DNA of 64,000 bases from Piscibacillus salipiscarius JCM 13188 (GCF_001311865.1 NZ_BBCD01000004.1:1-64000); one strand, 5' to 3'. Counted from the first letter of the stretch, positions 18,696 to 27,664 are shown. Translations and numbers: made by a program. The notes: generated from the letters alone by a model not told the origin.

Positions 18696-20113
18696 CTAAC
18701 TCTGTCTCTTAAAAGTTTTGACTGTTTCTAAATCATTAGAAGTACCAAGCTCAAACTCCTCTTTATACGACTCATGACCTTTACCAGTAATGACAACCCA
18801 ATCTCCGTCTTCTGCAAATTCAATTGCCCTCTCAATCGCTTTCGTTCGATCGTAGATAACTTCACCTTTTCCATAATTCTGATGGAATTCATTTAAGGTT
18901 TCTTCCATTTCTGACATAGTTGAGTTATTTAAGTCATCTAACGTTAGAATATAATAATCACTAACCTTTGCTGATTTATCCATCATGGCCTTCCTTTTCG
19001 AAGGGTCACGTGAACCGCGAAAGCCAAAGACATGTATAACTTGATTTGCACCGGCCCCGTGTTTAAACAATGATAAAAACCTTTTGGTGTATGTGCATAG
19101 TCGACAACAATCGTTTTATTTCCTGGGAAATTGACAATTTCAAATCGCCCGCTTACATTTTCCACATCATTTAACGCCTTAACAGATTGCGCTCGATTCA
19201 ATTTAAATATATCCCCAACTAATAAACTAAAAGCAGCATTAAACCGGTTATGCAAACCTGGCATTTTCAAATCCAGTAATACGGTAGAACGATCACTCTT
19301 AATTGTTGCACTATGGTGATGAGGGCTAACGATTATATCAGCTACTGAACTGATGCCAACTGAATAAACGTCGGTCCCTTTTTCTTTTAATAAGGCATAA
19401 GCTCTCCCGCCCCATTCATCATCAATATTCACGAAAGCCTTTCCATTTGTTTTAATAAACCAAAAATTTTAAATTTAGACTCAAAATATTCAGCCATACT
19501 GTAATGATAATCTAAATGTTCTGAATCTAAATTAGTAAAACGGCTGCATCTAACCTAAGCCCTTCAACACGATGCTGTTTTAAAGCATGTGATGAAATTT
19601 CAACAATGACCACATCATCTTGGCTTTCATAAAGTAAGTGTTGTAGTGCGGCAGTGCCAGGAGTTGTGTTTTAACTTTTATAAGACGTTCCATTAATGAA
19701 ATATTCAATCGTTCCAATTAATCCGACTGAATAACCATTAGCTTCGAATACAGCTTTTAGCATATAACTAGTCGTCGTTTTTCCGTTCGTACCCGTAACA
19801 CCAATTACTTTTTATGAGAAGAAGGGTGATGATAAAACTCACATAACATACGTCCTAAAGCCTCTTTACTATTTTCAACTTGAACATAAGGTACCGTTAG
19901 AGTTAAATTGTCTTCACCTACTATAATCTGGGCTCCATTTCGAATAGCCTCATCTATATAAACATGTCCATCATGCGCATAACCTTTGACAGCTACAAAC
20001 ATCGACCCTGGTTTAACTTCTCTTGAATTGTCTGTAATATGATTTATATCTAAATCAGGTAGTTCATTTTTATATAAAACGTTTACCTGTTTTAAAATTT
20101 TACTTAAATTCAT
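18696..20113 (-). CDS. MurE-like Mur ligase, divergent (many frame breaks)
   Basis: Mur-ligase fold: ATP-binding GVTGTNGKTTTSYML, central EISSHALKQHRVEGL, and C-terminal DYAHTPKG and VFGFRGSRDPSKRK. By similarity it would add an amino acid to UDP-MurNAc-Ala-Glu in the cytoplasm. It differs from DAP-adding MurE: the specificity motif DNPR is absent (the aligned stretch reads TLDDLNNSTMSE) and VVGCGGDRD is altered. The frame is broken near 19077, 19450 and 19538, by an in-frame TAA at 19671-19673 and near 19808; each can be closed by one-base homopolymer changes. Six breaks in 1.4 kb is above the local rate, so decay is possible. It stands alone, away from any dcw cluster. The start MNLSKIL is preceded by GGGGGA. 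Confidence 0.68.
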
Positions 20114-20186
20114 CGTTGGTTCCCCCAAACTATTCATACCTTAGTCTAGTTTACCCCATATTGCATCAAGAATAACTCAATCAAAA

Positions 20187-20245
20187 GTACATTTATTTTG
20201 TCAATTTCTACCGAAAAATGTTGGATTTAGAAATCTAAATGTACT
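20187..20245. other. Inverted repeat upstream of murE-like gene
   Basis: AGTACATTTA (20187-20196) is repeated in inverse orientation as TAAATGTACT (20236-20245), with a second inner pair (ATTTCTA / TAGAAAT). A TTGACA hexamer lies within it on the minus strand. It could be an operator or leader hairpin for the murE-like gene, 75 bases downstream. No known family fits. Confidence 0.45.
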
Positions 20246-20256
20246 TCTAATTAAGC

Positions 20257-20292
20257 AAAAAAAAAAGCTCCGGGTTCCCTCCCGAAGCTTAG
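20257..20292 (-). terminator. Terminator of queF-transporter operon
   Basis: Read on the minus strand, AAGCTTCGGG / CCCGGAGCTT forms a ten-bp stem followed by T10, just after the restored stop of the transporter gene. Confidence 0.88.
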
Positions 20293-20296
20293 AATA

Positions 20297-20945
20297 TTAA
20301 GATGTTGCCTGTATAGGCTCATCCATTCTCTTTTGTTTACGCTTTTTCGTTAATAAATAAAAAATCGGTGTATCTAAGACCGCAATACCTAATTTTGATC
20401 ACATACTGACTTAAAATCATGATCCAAATATTTGGAACAGAACCGATGAAAGCAATCGTGATAAACACGGTTGTATCAATTAGCTGTGACGATGCTGTAC
20501 TGATATTATTACGAAGCCATTTATGACGAGTATTGGTCAGCTTTTTTAGTTTTGAAAAAATCACAACATCTAAATACTGTGACGTTAAATAAGCTGCTAG
20601 CGACGCAATAACGAACCGTGCATTTTGACCTAACAATGTTTCGTAAGCCTGTTGTGATTCCTGAGCAAATGGCGCAGCAGGAAGCATCTGTCCAAAGAGG
20701 ATCATAACACTGGCAAAGATTTGGGCAATAAACCCAAAAATAATCGTCTGCTTTGCTTGTTCACGCCCATAATTCTCATGCACAATGTCCGTGATTAAAA
20801 ATGTTACAGCATACACAACGACTGCCGCTGGAATCGTCAAGTTTTCACCTAGCATGACTATTTTCCCTGCAATGACGTTGGCAACCACTAAGCTACTAGC
20901 AAAAATAACATTAAGTAAAATTAACTTCTGATCTTTACTCATCAT
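20297..20945 (-). CDS. Queuosine precursor transporter, YhhQ/VUT family (one frame break)
   Basis: Six-segment membrane protein of the Vut_1/YhhQ family, about 215 residues, taking up queuosine precursors such as preQ0/preQ1. Family features seen: FASSLVVANVIAGKIV, the charged motif TDIVHENYGREQAKQTI and SSQLIDTTVFITIAF. A frame break near 20394 separates the C terminus; closing it gives VIKIGIAVLDTPIFYLLTKKRK and a stop at 20297. The start overlaps the end of queF, and both are behind a preQ1 riboswitch, which fixes the pathway with good confidence. ATG at 20942 is an equal candidate start. Confidence 0.88.
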
Positions 20946-21342
20946 GTTCACGCACCGCTTTAGTCGTTAGTTCAATACCACCACGTGCTGATTGATAAAC
21001 CGTCACTTCAACGCGTTTAGGCTCTATAGCATAGCTAACATCATCTGCGATTTGTGCTGCTAATGATTCACAGAATGCTCCTTGATCTCTAAATGACCAA
21101 AGATAAAACTTTAGCGATTTTGATTCAATACACTTATTTTTCGGCGTATATGTTATTTCAACCCGGCCAAAATCAGGCTGACCCGTTTTCGGACAAACCG
21201 CCGTAAACTCCAATGCATTAAATGTAATCTCCTGTACGTTCGGGGCATCAAATGCCTCGTTTTTAAGAATTTCGCGCCCTTCTTCAACGCTATTTGGTCT
21301 TGGCATTGGCCCAGACCTTGGTAAATAATAGTTTTCAGACAT
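20935..21342 (-). CDS. queF: NADPH-dependent preQ0 reductase QueF
   Basis: Reduces 7-cyano-7-deazaguanine (preQ0) to preQ1 in queuosine biosynthesis. The active-site block FTAVCPKTGQPDFGRVEI contains the nucleophilic Cys and catalytic Asp seven residues on; ESKSLKFYLWSFRDQGAFCE is the NADPH/substrate region. At about 135 residues it is shorter than B. subtilis QueF but the unimodular core is complete. The ATG at 21342 is chosen because GGGAG lies nine bases upstream, at the 3' end of the riboswitch. The frame is intact. Confidence 0.94.
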   Translation of the reverse strand: MSENYYLPRSGPMPRPNSVEEGREILKNEAFDAPNVQEITFNALEFTAVCPKTGQPDFGRVEITYTPKNKCIESKSLKFYLWSFRDQGAFCESLAAQIADDVSYAIEPKRVEVTVYQSARGGIELTTKAVREHDE

Positions 21343-21351
21343 AAGTCTCAT

Positions 21352-21391
21352 CTCCCTTAGTTTTGATTAAGCAGGATTTTCCGAACTGCTC
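21352..21391 (-). ncRNA. preQ1-I riboswitch (small class I aptamer)
   Basis: Minus strand: P1 arms AGCAG (21386-21390) and CTGCT (21370-21374) enclose TTCGGAAAATC, followed by an A-rich tail AATCAAAACTAAGG that contains the CAAAACTAA pseudoknot strand and merges with the ribosome site GGGAG of queF. This matches the H-type pseudoknot layout of preQ1-I aptamers, closest to the Thermoanaerobacter type. Overlap of the tail with the SD predicts translational repression by preQ1. Confidence 0.88.
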
Positions 21392-21417
21392 GTGCCGAAG
21401 CACAAGTATATATTATA
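21391..21417 (-). promoter_or_regulatory. Promoter and UUCG hairpin ahead of the preQ1 riboswitch
   Basis: On the minus strand an extended -10 (TGGTATAAT, with TATAAT at 21412-21417) is followed by a seven-bp hairpin CTTGTGC-TTCG-GCACGAG that touches the aptamer. No clear -35 is seen, consistent with an extended -10 promoter. Confidence 0.7.
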
Positions 21418-21440
21418 CCAGACAATAAGCCAGTTTTACA

Positions 21441-21520
21441 TAAGAAAAGCGTAGGGCGGTGATTGGGCGCATTACGCTAGATAGTGCTATACAACATAAT
21501 TTATCAGAACTTAAGTTAAA
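21441..21520. repeat. Fragment of dispersed GC-rich repeat
   Basis: The stretch GTGATTGGGCGC...TACGC...CTAGA.AGTGCTA..AACATAATT at 21459-21503 matches 52229-52273 with few differences, and lies next to an AAAAGCG motif as in the longer copy. It looks like the 3' half of a REP-type dispersed element. Short AGAAAAGCGC-like pieces also occur at 21541 and 21672, flanking the repeat array. Confidence 0.7.
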
Positions 21521-21555
21521 ATTTTATTATCTTACCTTGCAAGAAAAGCCCATTT

Positions 21556-21668
21556 AACGACCCTAAAATCAGATATATCTACCCCTTTTCAGAATTTATC
21601 TACCCAGAAATTTGTCGACGGAGTAAAAAAGCTATTTTATCTACCCTTTAAATGAGTATATCTAACTT
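21556..21668. repeat. 21-bp degenerate tandem array, about 6 units (core ATCTACCC)
   Basis: Cores related to ATCTACCC begin at 21556 (AACGACCC), 21577, 21598, 21639 and 21660; a degenerate copy (GTCGACG) lies between 21598 and 21639. Spacing is 21 except across the degenerate unit (41 for two steps). The core is the same word as in the array at 56259-56412. It lies downstream of the OpuC-like operon and upstream of queF. Confidence 0.8.
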
Positions 21669-21749
21669 TGTTAAGAAAAGCGCACCTTGCGTTAAACCTA
21701 CATAATAAGCCGAATCATAGAAATTTTTATTCTTCCCTAGCATTTAAAA

Positions 21750-21773
21750 AAGACGGGGGTGTATCCCCGTCTT
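21750..21773 (-). terminator. Terminator of OpuC-like operon
   Basis: On the minus strand AAGACGGGG / CCCCGTCTT forms a nine-bp stem followed by T6; the 5' arm overlaps the stop codon of the binding-protein gene. Confidence 0.88.
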
Positions 21774-22678
21774 AATCAATCAAACCTTTATCCTGTAAAA
21801 ATTGTTTAGCAACCTCTTCTGGTTTCATATTGTCAATGTCTACTTTAGCATTCATTTCTTGCATTTCCTTTTCAGAAATTTGACCAGCGAGTTCGTTGAT
21901 GACACCTTTTAGATCTGGATGCTTTTCTAATGTTTCCATTCTAACGAGCGGAACGGCGTCATACTTAGGAAAGAATCCTTTGTCATCAGTTGTTGTCTGC
22001 AGATTATAACGTTCAATTCGGCCATCAGTTGTAAAAGCCGGTATAAGATCTACTTCTTTGTTATGAACCGCCTCATACATCACATTCGCATCTAGTGAAT
22101 CCTTTCGGCTAAATTCAAATGGATACGTTTCAATCATAGCTTCATACCCATCACCTTCTCTTTCATAAAAGGCGTGCGGGGCTCCAAATGACATCTCTTG
22201 ATTTTTTGATATATCAACTAAATCAGAAAACGTTTCGGCATTATATCCAGCGTCCTGGTGATAAGCTAGCGTATAAGTGTTTTCAAACCCTAATGGCTGA
22301 AGCCAAGTCACATTGAATTTTTCTTCATAACCTTCGCGAACCCGCTTCAAAACACTTTCTGATGATTCGCCTTCTTTTGCTTGCTCTTTTAACACAGCTT
22401 CAAGTCCTGTCCCCGTATACTCAACATAAACATCAATGTCACCTTTATCAATTGCAGGCGTGATCACTGCTACTTCACCTAAACCTTCTTCATACTGAAC
22501 ATTTTAGGTCTGTGTGAGCTTCAACGTACTGTCCAATAATTTGAGGTAAAATATACTGTTCTGTCCAAGGCTTCCCGCCAATTTTAATGGTTTGCTCATC
22601 GCCAGAGCTACTACATGCAGTCACTAAAGCTAACAAAAGGGCCAATATCATTAATACAACTCTTTTTTTACTAAGCAT
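21772..22678 (-). CDS. opuCC: Osmoprotectant-type ABC transporter substrate-binding lipoprotein (one frame break)
   Basis: Binding protein of the glycine-betaine/choline/carnitine (OpuC/ProX) family. The signal peptide ends at VTACSSS; KIGGKPWTEQYILPQIIGQYVE and DVYVEYTGTGLEAVL are family hallmarks, with aromatic-rich ligand positions. An extra A near 22503 breaks the frame; the restored join is HTDLNVQYEEGLGEV. Length about 302. The ATG at 22678 is chosen because AGGAGG is six bases upstream. It is the third gene of an ATPase-permease-binding protein operon. The exact osmolyte cannot be read. Confidence 0.84.
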
Positions 22679-22688
22679 AAACATCCTC

Positions 22689-23337
22689 CTACTGATCTAT
22701 TTTCATACCTTTCGGCGTCGTTTTTTTTTTTCTCTAAATACTTTAATATATAATCGAATGCAATTGCTAGAAGTGCAACAGAAATGGCACCAGCTAGGAT
22801 TAAATTAGGCTTATAACCTTGAAGGCCACGGTAAATAACATCACCTAATCCACCTGCACCCACAAAGGTTGCTAACGTCGCAACTCCAACAGTTAATACC
22901 GTCGCAGTTCGGATTCCCGCCATGATAAATGGTAATGCGAGAGGAATTTCAATTTTAAGTAACCGCTGATTTGCTGTCATTCCCATTGCACTAGCGGCTT
23001 CAATCATTGCTGGACTCACTCTTGAAATCCCTGTGTAAGTGTTACGCACAATCGGAAGCAGAGCGTACACCGTTAAGGCAATCAAGGCACTATTTGTACC
23101 AAGGCCAATAATCGGTACTAAAAATCCAAATAGCGCTAAACTAGGGATTGTTTGTAAAATAGCCGTGATACCAATAATCGGTTCGGCAAAACGCTTGGCT
23201 CTCGCAACCCAAATGCCTAATGGTAACGATATTAAACAAGCAATCGAAATAGATACAAATGATAACCATAAGTGCTCAATAAAAGCCGTTTGAATAAGAT
23301 CACGGCGATCCATAACCGTCATAAAGAATTCATTCAT
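22689..23337 (-). CDS. opuCB: Osmoprotectant-type ABC transporter permease
   Basis: Permease with five or six membrane segments; the OpuCB-type signature LQTIPSLALFGFLVPIIGLG and EAA loop EAASAMGMTANQRLLKIEIPLALP are present. A T11 run (22721-22731, plus strand) makes the C terminus uncertain: the most plausible reading ends ...KTTPKGMKIDQ with the TAG at 22689-22691, just inside the ribosome site of the next gene. It overlaps the ATPase gene by eight bases. The usual second permease (OpuCD) is absent, so this subunit may form a homodimer. Confidence 0.85.
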
Positions 23338-24302
23338 CTAGATCACCTCTTTCTGAGGCCAATGCCTTAATAAAGGCATCTTTCGTTAAATAACCGATGA
23401 CTTTATTTCCATCCGTAACTTTTGCTACGTCATACTGCTTTTCCACAAAAAGTTCCGTTAATGATTGCAGGGTTTCCGAAGCATCTATTTCGTATTGGTT
23501 TCCATCCGGTTGATTTGGGATTAACCAATCTTGATAAAATTTCACTGTTTTATGTGATGTTTTTAGGAATCTAGACATTCGATCTTTCCCAATAAAGGAT
23601 TTCACAAAATCTGTTTTAGGATTTTGTAAAATATCATCTGGTGTTCCGTACTGCTCAACTTCCCCTTCTTTTAAAATAACAATTCTGTCAGCTATTTTAA
23701 GTGCCTCATCCATATCATGTGTCACAAAGACAATCGTCTTTTTTCAGTTGTTTATGTAAAGCTTTAAGCTGATCCTGTAATTGTTCACGGCTAATCGGGT
23801 CAAGCGCACTAAATGGCTCGTCCATTAAGATAATCTCTGGGTCACCAACTAATGCCCTAGCAACGCCTACTCTTTGCTGCTGACCACCACTTAGTTCAAG
23901 TGGATAGCGATCTCGAAACGTATCTGGTTCTAAATTAACCATTTCCAGCATTTCGTCCACTCGCTCATTTATTTGCTCATCAGACCACTTTAGTAATTTC
24001 GGAACGACTGAAATATTCTCAGCAATCGACATATGAGGAAACAATCCGATTTGCTGAATGACATACCCAATCGAACGTCTTAATTCAACGACATCTTGGT
24101 CATAAACAGAGACATCCTTGATGAGAATGTCGCCTTCACTTGGGGATATTAAACGATTAATATGCTTCAATAAAGTAGTTTTACCACAACCACTTGGTCC
24201 AATGATACACGTCAGTTCACCAGGGTTTAGTTTAAGATCAATTCCTTTTAAAGCCGTCGTGCCATCATCAAATGCTTTAACTAATTGCTTGATTTCAATC
24301 AA
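23330..24302 (-). CDS. opuCA: Osmoprotectant-type ABC transporter ATP-binding protein (one frame break)
   Basis: ATPase of the OpuCA type, about 323 residues. Walker A GPSGCGKTT, IQQIGLFPHMSI Q-loop (two Gln, typical for this subfamily), [28 protein letters not shown] and H-loop VTHDMDEAL. One extra A near 23743 breaks the frame (restored LKKTIVFVTHD). The C terminus holds a single CBS-like segment (YDVAKVTDGNKVIGYLTKDAFIKAL), where full-length OpuCA has two; family CBS domains sense ionic strength. The start is TTG with GGGGGGAG upstream. Confidence 0.85.
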
Positions 24303-24367
24303 CGATTCTCCCCCCTTAACTGTTACTTACCCTAAACTTTACCATTAAAATCATTAAAAAGAAAAAA

Positions 24368-24394
24368 CGACTCTATTTTAAAGAGTCGCTTTTA
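24368..24394 (-). terminator. Terminator after the amidohydrolase gene
   Basis: CGACTCT / AGAGTCG with a seven-base loop, followed on the minus strand by TTTTTTC. Confidence 0.8.
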
Positions 24395-24418
24395 GTATGC
24401 TTATATAACAATTTTCAA

Positions 24419-25703
24419 TCACTCATCACAAACTTTTTCAATAAATCGTTTTAAAACATGAACCGTCTGGGTGCAGTCATTAAGTGACGACCACTCTTTT
24501 GGGTTGTGGCTGATGCCGTCTTTACTTTGTGTGAAAAGCATTGCTGCTGGAACATAACGACCGACTACCATTGCATCATGTCCCGCACCACTAGGCAAGT
24601 AGAATGGATCTTGTCCTAATACCTCTTTGGCAGCCTCCCCTGCTTTTGTTGCATATCTTGAGGAATCTCAACTGGGTCGACGCTCATTAGTTCATCAAGA
24701 TCCACTTTAATATCGTGCTCGCCTGCAACAGCTTCAGCACACTCTTTGACTGAACGGACAATGGCATCTTTCCATTCTTTTTGATGTCCCGAATATCAAC
24801 TGTGAGCTCTACTTCACCTGGGATAACGTTCACCCCATTAGGTTTAACCTCGAGCTTTCCAACTGTCGCAACGCCAGAGTCACTAACCTGAGGCGGGAAG
24901 TCTTTCACTTTTTGGATGAAATCACTCGCGGCAACAAGTGCATCCTGACGGTCATTCATCGGTGTGTTACCAGCATGGCCTGCAGCACCTGTGAATACTA
25001 CTTTTAGCCAAGTCGGACCAGCGATGCCAGTAACGACACCTGCCGGAAGCCCGGCTTTTTCTAGCCTTTTCCCTTGTTCGATATGGACTTCAATAAATGC
25101 ATGTACTTGGTCTAAATCCCGTTTGGCACTTGCAACACTCTCTGGAGTTAAGCCTACACCTTTTAGAACTTCTTCGTACGAACGACCTTCATAATCTACT
25201 CGCTTGCGTTCTTTTTCCGAATCGATTTCACCTACAAAAGCTTGGCTTCCCGTTAAACCGCCATTAAACCTTGCTCCCTCTTCATCTGAGAAAATGACGA
25301 TTTCAAAAGGTCGCTTCGGCTGATAACCTTGTTCACGCCACGCGGAGACGACCTCTAAAGCTGAAAGCACCCCTAATGGGCCGTCAAAATGCCCACCGTG
25401 AGGCACGCTGTCCACGTGCGATCCAGACAATACCACAGGCAAATCCTCTTGTCCTTCAAGTCTTCCGAATACGTTACCCGCTCCGTCCATCTCTACTTCT
25501 AGTCCTTCTTCCTCCATCCACTGCATTACCAGTTTTTTTGCCGCAAGCTCTTCTTGTGAAAATGCAATTCGAAGGCAGCCTCCCTCTTCAGTCCAGCCTG
25601 TTTTCGCAAGTTCAGCTAACCGGTGAGCTAGTCTTTCCCCGTTCACACCTGAATGTGTCCATTCATCGTTATACCCGTTCATAAGCTGATCGTAAAAATT
25701 CAT
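24419..25703 (-). CDS. M20-family amidohydrolase: N-carbamoyl-L-amino acid hydrolase or allantoate amidohydrolase (two frame breaks)
   Basis: Di-metal hydrolase cleaving carbamoyl or ureido C-N bonds. Metal-site motifs GSHVDSVPHGGHFDGPLGV, FSDEEGARF, and EVHIEQGKRLE are present, and the C-terminal SGAGHDAM...AMLFTQSKDGISHNPKEWSS is recovered after closing breaks near 24783 and 24648. Restored length is about 427 residues, as for AmaB/HyuC/AllC. AGGAGG lies six bases before the ATG at 25703. Substrate class cannot be decided; no other purine or hydantoin genes are adjacent. Confidence 0.85.
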
Positions 25704-25713
25704 TATGTGCCTC

Positions 25714-26106
25714 CTATTTTTCATCTATTTGTTTACTTAAGGTTAATAGGAAGAATAACCCAAAACTTACTAAAAGAATAGTTCCACCCACGATAAAATA
25801 GACTGTTACAAAACCGTCTGGTAATCCGAGTGGCCGAGTGTAGTAGATCCACATTCCAGTTGTTAATCCAAACGCTCCTAGAATGGCTGTCCATACGTGA
25901 GCCGTTGCTAATTTTGTTTTGACTTTATAAAAGATTTTATAAAATACAGCCCAAGCAAATAAAGAAAGCCAACCCACAACTAAAATGTGCGCGTGAACTG
26001 ACTTGAACTGCAAATCCATAGACCCTGCCATATGTGAACCAATAAACGCTCCCACGACCGCAAATAAAGCTGAAAACCTTAATAACGTCGTACTATAATT
26101 TTGCAT
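25714..26106 (-). CDS. Four-segment membrane protein with HAH-GW motif
   Basis: About 130 residues with four predicted membrane segments. Segment 2 carries VHAHILVVGWLSLFAW, resembling the HAHxxxxGW pattern in the catalytic subunits of heme-copper and nitric-oxide reductases, but the protein is far too short to be one. Function unknown; it may be a heme-binding or accessory protein of that superfamily. The ATG at 26106 has GGAAGGGG eight bases upstream. Its stop is close to the amidohydrolase start, so co-transcription is possible. Confidence 0.65.
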   Translation of the reverse strand: MQNYSTTLLRFSALFAVVGAFIGSHMAGSMDLQFKSVHAHILVVGWLSLFAWAVFYKIFYKVKTKLATAHVWTAILGAFGLTTGMWIYYTRPLGLPDGFVTVYFIVGGTILLVSFGLFFLLTLSKQIDEK

Positions 26107-26181
26107 CTCCAAAACCCCTTCCAACGTGTTAAACTATGATTAAGTCCATTATGACATAAATATTGGTAGGTGAATGAAGAA

Positions 26182-26712
26182 ATGATTAAACAATCTGTGA
26201 AAACCATGTGGGGACAATTTATTGAAACATTAAATCCACAAGAGGCTAAATTTGCGGATTACGAAGCGTGGCCTTTTGGTGATGGACCTGAGCTTGCAGA
26301 GGAATTAGCCGGGTTAGTTAAAAGCGGTGATAAAACGGCTACGTGCTCTTTATATCAATCCTATTTAGATGACTTAGAAGAACTACCAAAGGTTGGAGCT
26401 TATAACGTCATCACAGACTGGAACGGTAACCCGATCGTCATTACGCGTACAATGAAAGTCGAACTCATACCTTTTAATGAAGTTTCTGAGGAATTCGCTT
26501 ATAAAGAAGGTGAAGGAGATAAAAGTTATGACTACTGGAGGCGTGAGCACATTAAATTTTTCAACCGTGAACTCGCTGAAAGTGGACGAACGTTTGATGA
26601 AAATATGTATGTCGTTTGTGAAGAATTTAAAGTTGTCTATGAGGCTAACCTAATATGCCCTCATAGATTTTACTCACTTTCTCATCGAACTGATCCATTT
26701 GAACAATTCTAG
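26182..26712 (+). CDS. ASCH-domain protein (YhfF-like)
   Basis: Cytosolic protein of the ASCH (PUA-like, RNA-binding) superfamily. Family features: WPFGDGPELAEELAGLVKSGDKTATCSLY near residue 30, the beta block GAYNVITDWNGNPIVITRTMKVELIPF and a C-terminal YDYWRREHIKFF. Biochemical role is uncertain; RNA or nucleotide binding is inferred from the fold. The frame runs on to 26712, overlapping the thioredoxin-like gene by 68 bases on the other strand; family proteins usually end near EFKVVYE, so a one-base error at about 26640 with a true stop near 26648 is likely. GTG at 26170 is an alternative start. Confidence 0.78.
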   Translation: MIKQSVKTMWGQFIETLNPQEAKFADYEAWPFGDGPELAEELAGLVKSGDKTATCSLYQSYLDDLEELPKVGAYNVITDWNGNPIVITRTMKVELIPFNEVSEEFAYKEGEGDKSYDYWRREHIKFFNRELAESGRTFDENMYVVCEEFKVVYEANLICPHRFYSLSHRTDPFEQF

Positions 26713-26977
26713 CTTCTCTTAAGTATTCCTTGCCATCAACAAACAAGATTAATACAGGCACTGTGAAGATCGAAAACCGTCCCGCTACTTCTGGCACCTC
26801 ATTGACTTCTATATGTCCAAGTTCAATTTGCGGATAGTTCTCCATTAGATTTTGAACTTGCGGAAGTAAACTATGACATACACTACAACCTTCACGGGAA
26901 ATATACAAAAAGGATAACTGATGCTCTAATAGTTCATCCACTTCACTTAATTGGTGCAACCTTTTAAACTCACGCAT
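26645..26977 (-). CDS. Thioredoxin-like protein (YdbP type)
   Basis: A 110-residue thioredoxin fold with active site SREGCSVCHSLLP (CxxC as CSVC, near residues 31-34) and the cis-Pro region IFTVPVLILFVDGKEY. Probably a cytoplasmic thiol-disulfide reductase; the active-site dipeptide differs from thioredoxin's GP. The frame is intact. It is convergent with the ASCH gene. Confidence 0.85.
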   Translation of the reverse strand: MREFKRLHQLSEVDELLEHQLSFLYISREGCSVCHSLLPQVQNLMENYPQIELGHIEVNEVPEVAGRFSIFTVPVLILFVDGKEYLREARIVQMDQFDEKVSKIYEGILG

Positions 26978-26994
26978 TTAACCACCTCTATAAA

Positions 26995-27026
26995 GATAGA
27001 CTGTCCACCTTTGAACAGTCTACTCT
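26995..27026 (-). terminator. Terminator after SRPBCC gene
   Basis: TAGACTGT and ACAGTCTA form an eight-bp stem around a ten-base loop; on the minus strand it is followed by TCTTTAT. It overlaps the SRPBCC stop region and precedes the thioredoxin-like gene. Confidence 0.6.
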
Positions 27027-27475
27027 TGAGTTTCCTTATAATTTAATTCCACATATTGCTTAAGTTTATTCAAGTGTTCCCCGTCTTCTTTTTGAATAAT
27101 TTTATTAATCACCGGTTTCGTAAGCAAGTTACGAATACCTTTTGTTTTGATTGTTCCTACAAAATGAACGTCTGTCCCTTCTTCAATTTCACTTAGTGTA
27201 TAAGAATAATGAAGGTCAAGCCCATTTTGTTTACTATACGTTCCAAATGACGTGTTTGGCTCATAGTCGACCACTTCTAAGATATTTTCAACTTTTTGCT
27301 TTTGCTTACCAATGCTCCTAACCTCTTTGATCTTGGTGCCTACGGTCATTTCCTCATCTAACACCTCAACACTCTCAATGTGGTCTAGTACTTTGGGTGC
27401 ATATTCGAATGTCGATAACACCTTAAACACCACATCAACAGGAGCCTTTATATGTACATCTCGTTTAAATCCCAT
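27020..27475 (-). CDS. SRPBCC/START-fold protein
   Basis: About 151 residues of the polyketide-cyclase/START-like fold: the opening MGFKRDVHIKAPVDVVFKVLSTFEYAPKVLDHIESVEVL and the middle strand HYSYTLSEIEEGTDVHFVGTIKTKG are typical of ligand-binding helix-grip proteins. The ligand is unknown. The ATG at 27475 is chosen because GAGGTGA is five bases upstream. It is intact and followed by a hairpin. Confidence 0.78.
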   Translation of the reverse strand: MGFKRDVHIKAPVDVVFKVLSTFEYAPKVLDHIESVEVLDEEMTVGTKIKEVRSIGKQKQKVENILEVVDYEPNTSFGTYSKQNGLDLHYSYTLSEIEEGTDVHFVGTIKTKGIRNLLTKPVINKIIQKEDGEHLNKLKQYVELNYKETQE

Positions 27476-27565
27476 CACATTCACCTCTATGATTATTCTA
27501 TCATAAAAAAAGAATGCATAGCACAGTGTGAAACTATGATATAGCTAATTTAAAGCAACATTTCT

Positions 27566-27640
27566 AATGAGCGTGGTTTCAATTTTATGGGTGTGTTTTC
27601 ACTTCTAAGGGAGTATCTCACAATTTTATAGGTGTAAGTC
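27566..27640. repeat. 20/21-bp degenerate tandem array, 4 units (core TATGGGTGTG)
   Basis: Cores start near 27566 (AATGAGCGTG), 27586 (TATGGGTGTG), 27606 (TAAGGGAGTA) and 27627 (TATAGGTGTA), spacing 20, 20 and 21. It is the weakest member of the array family: the core is poorly conserved and only four units are seen. It lies between the SRPBCC gene and the end of the tad operon. Confidence 0.6.
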
Positions 27641-27664
27641 CTGTCCCTACATAGACTTAATAAA

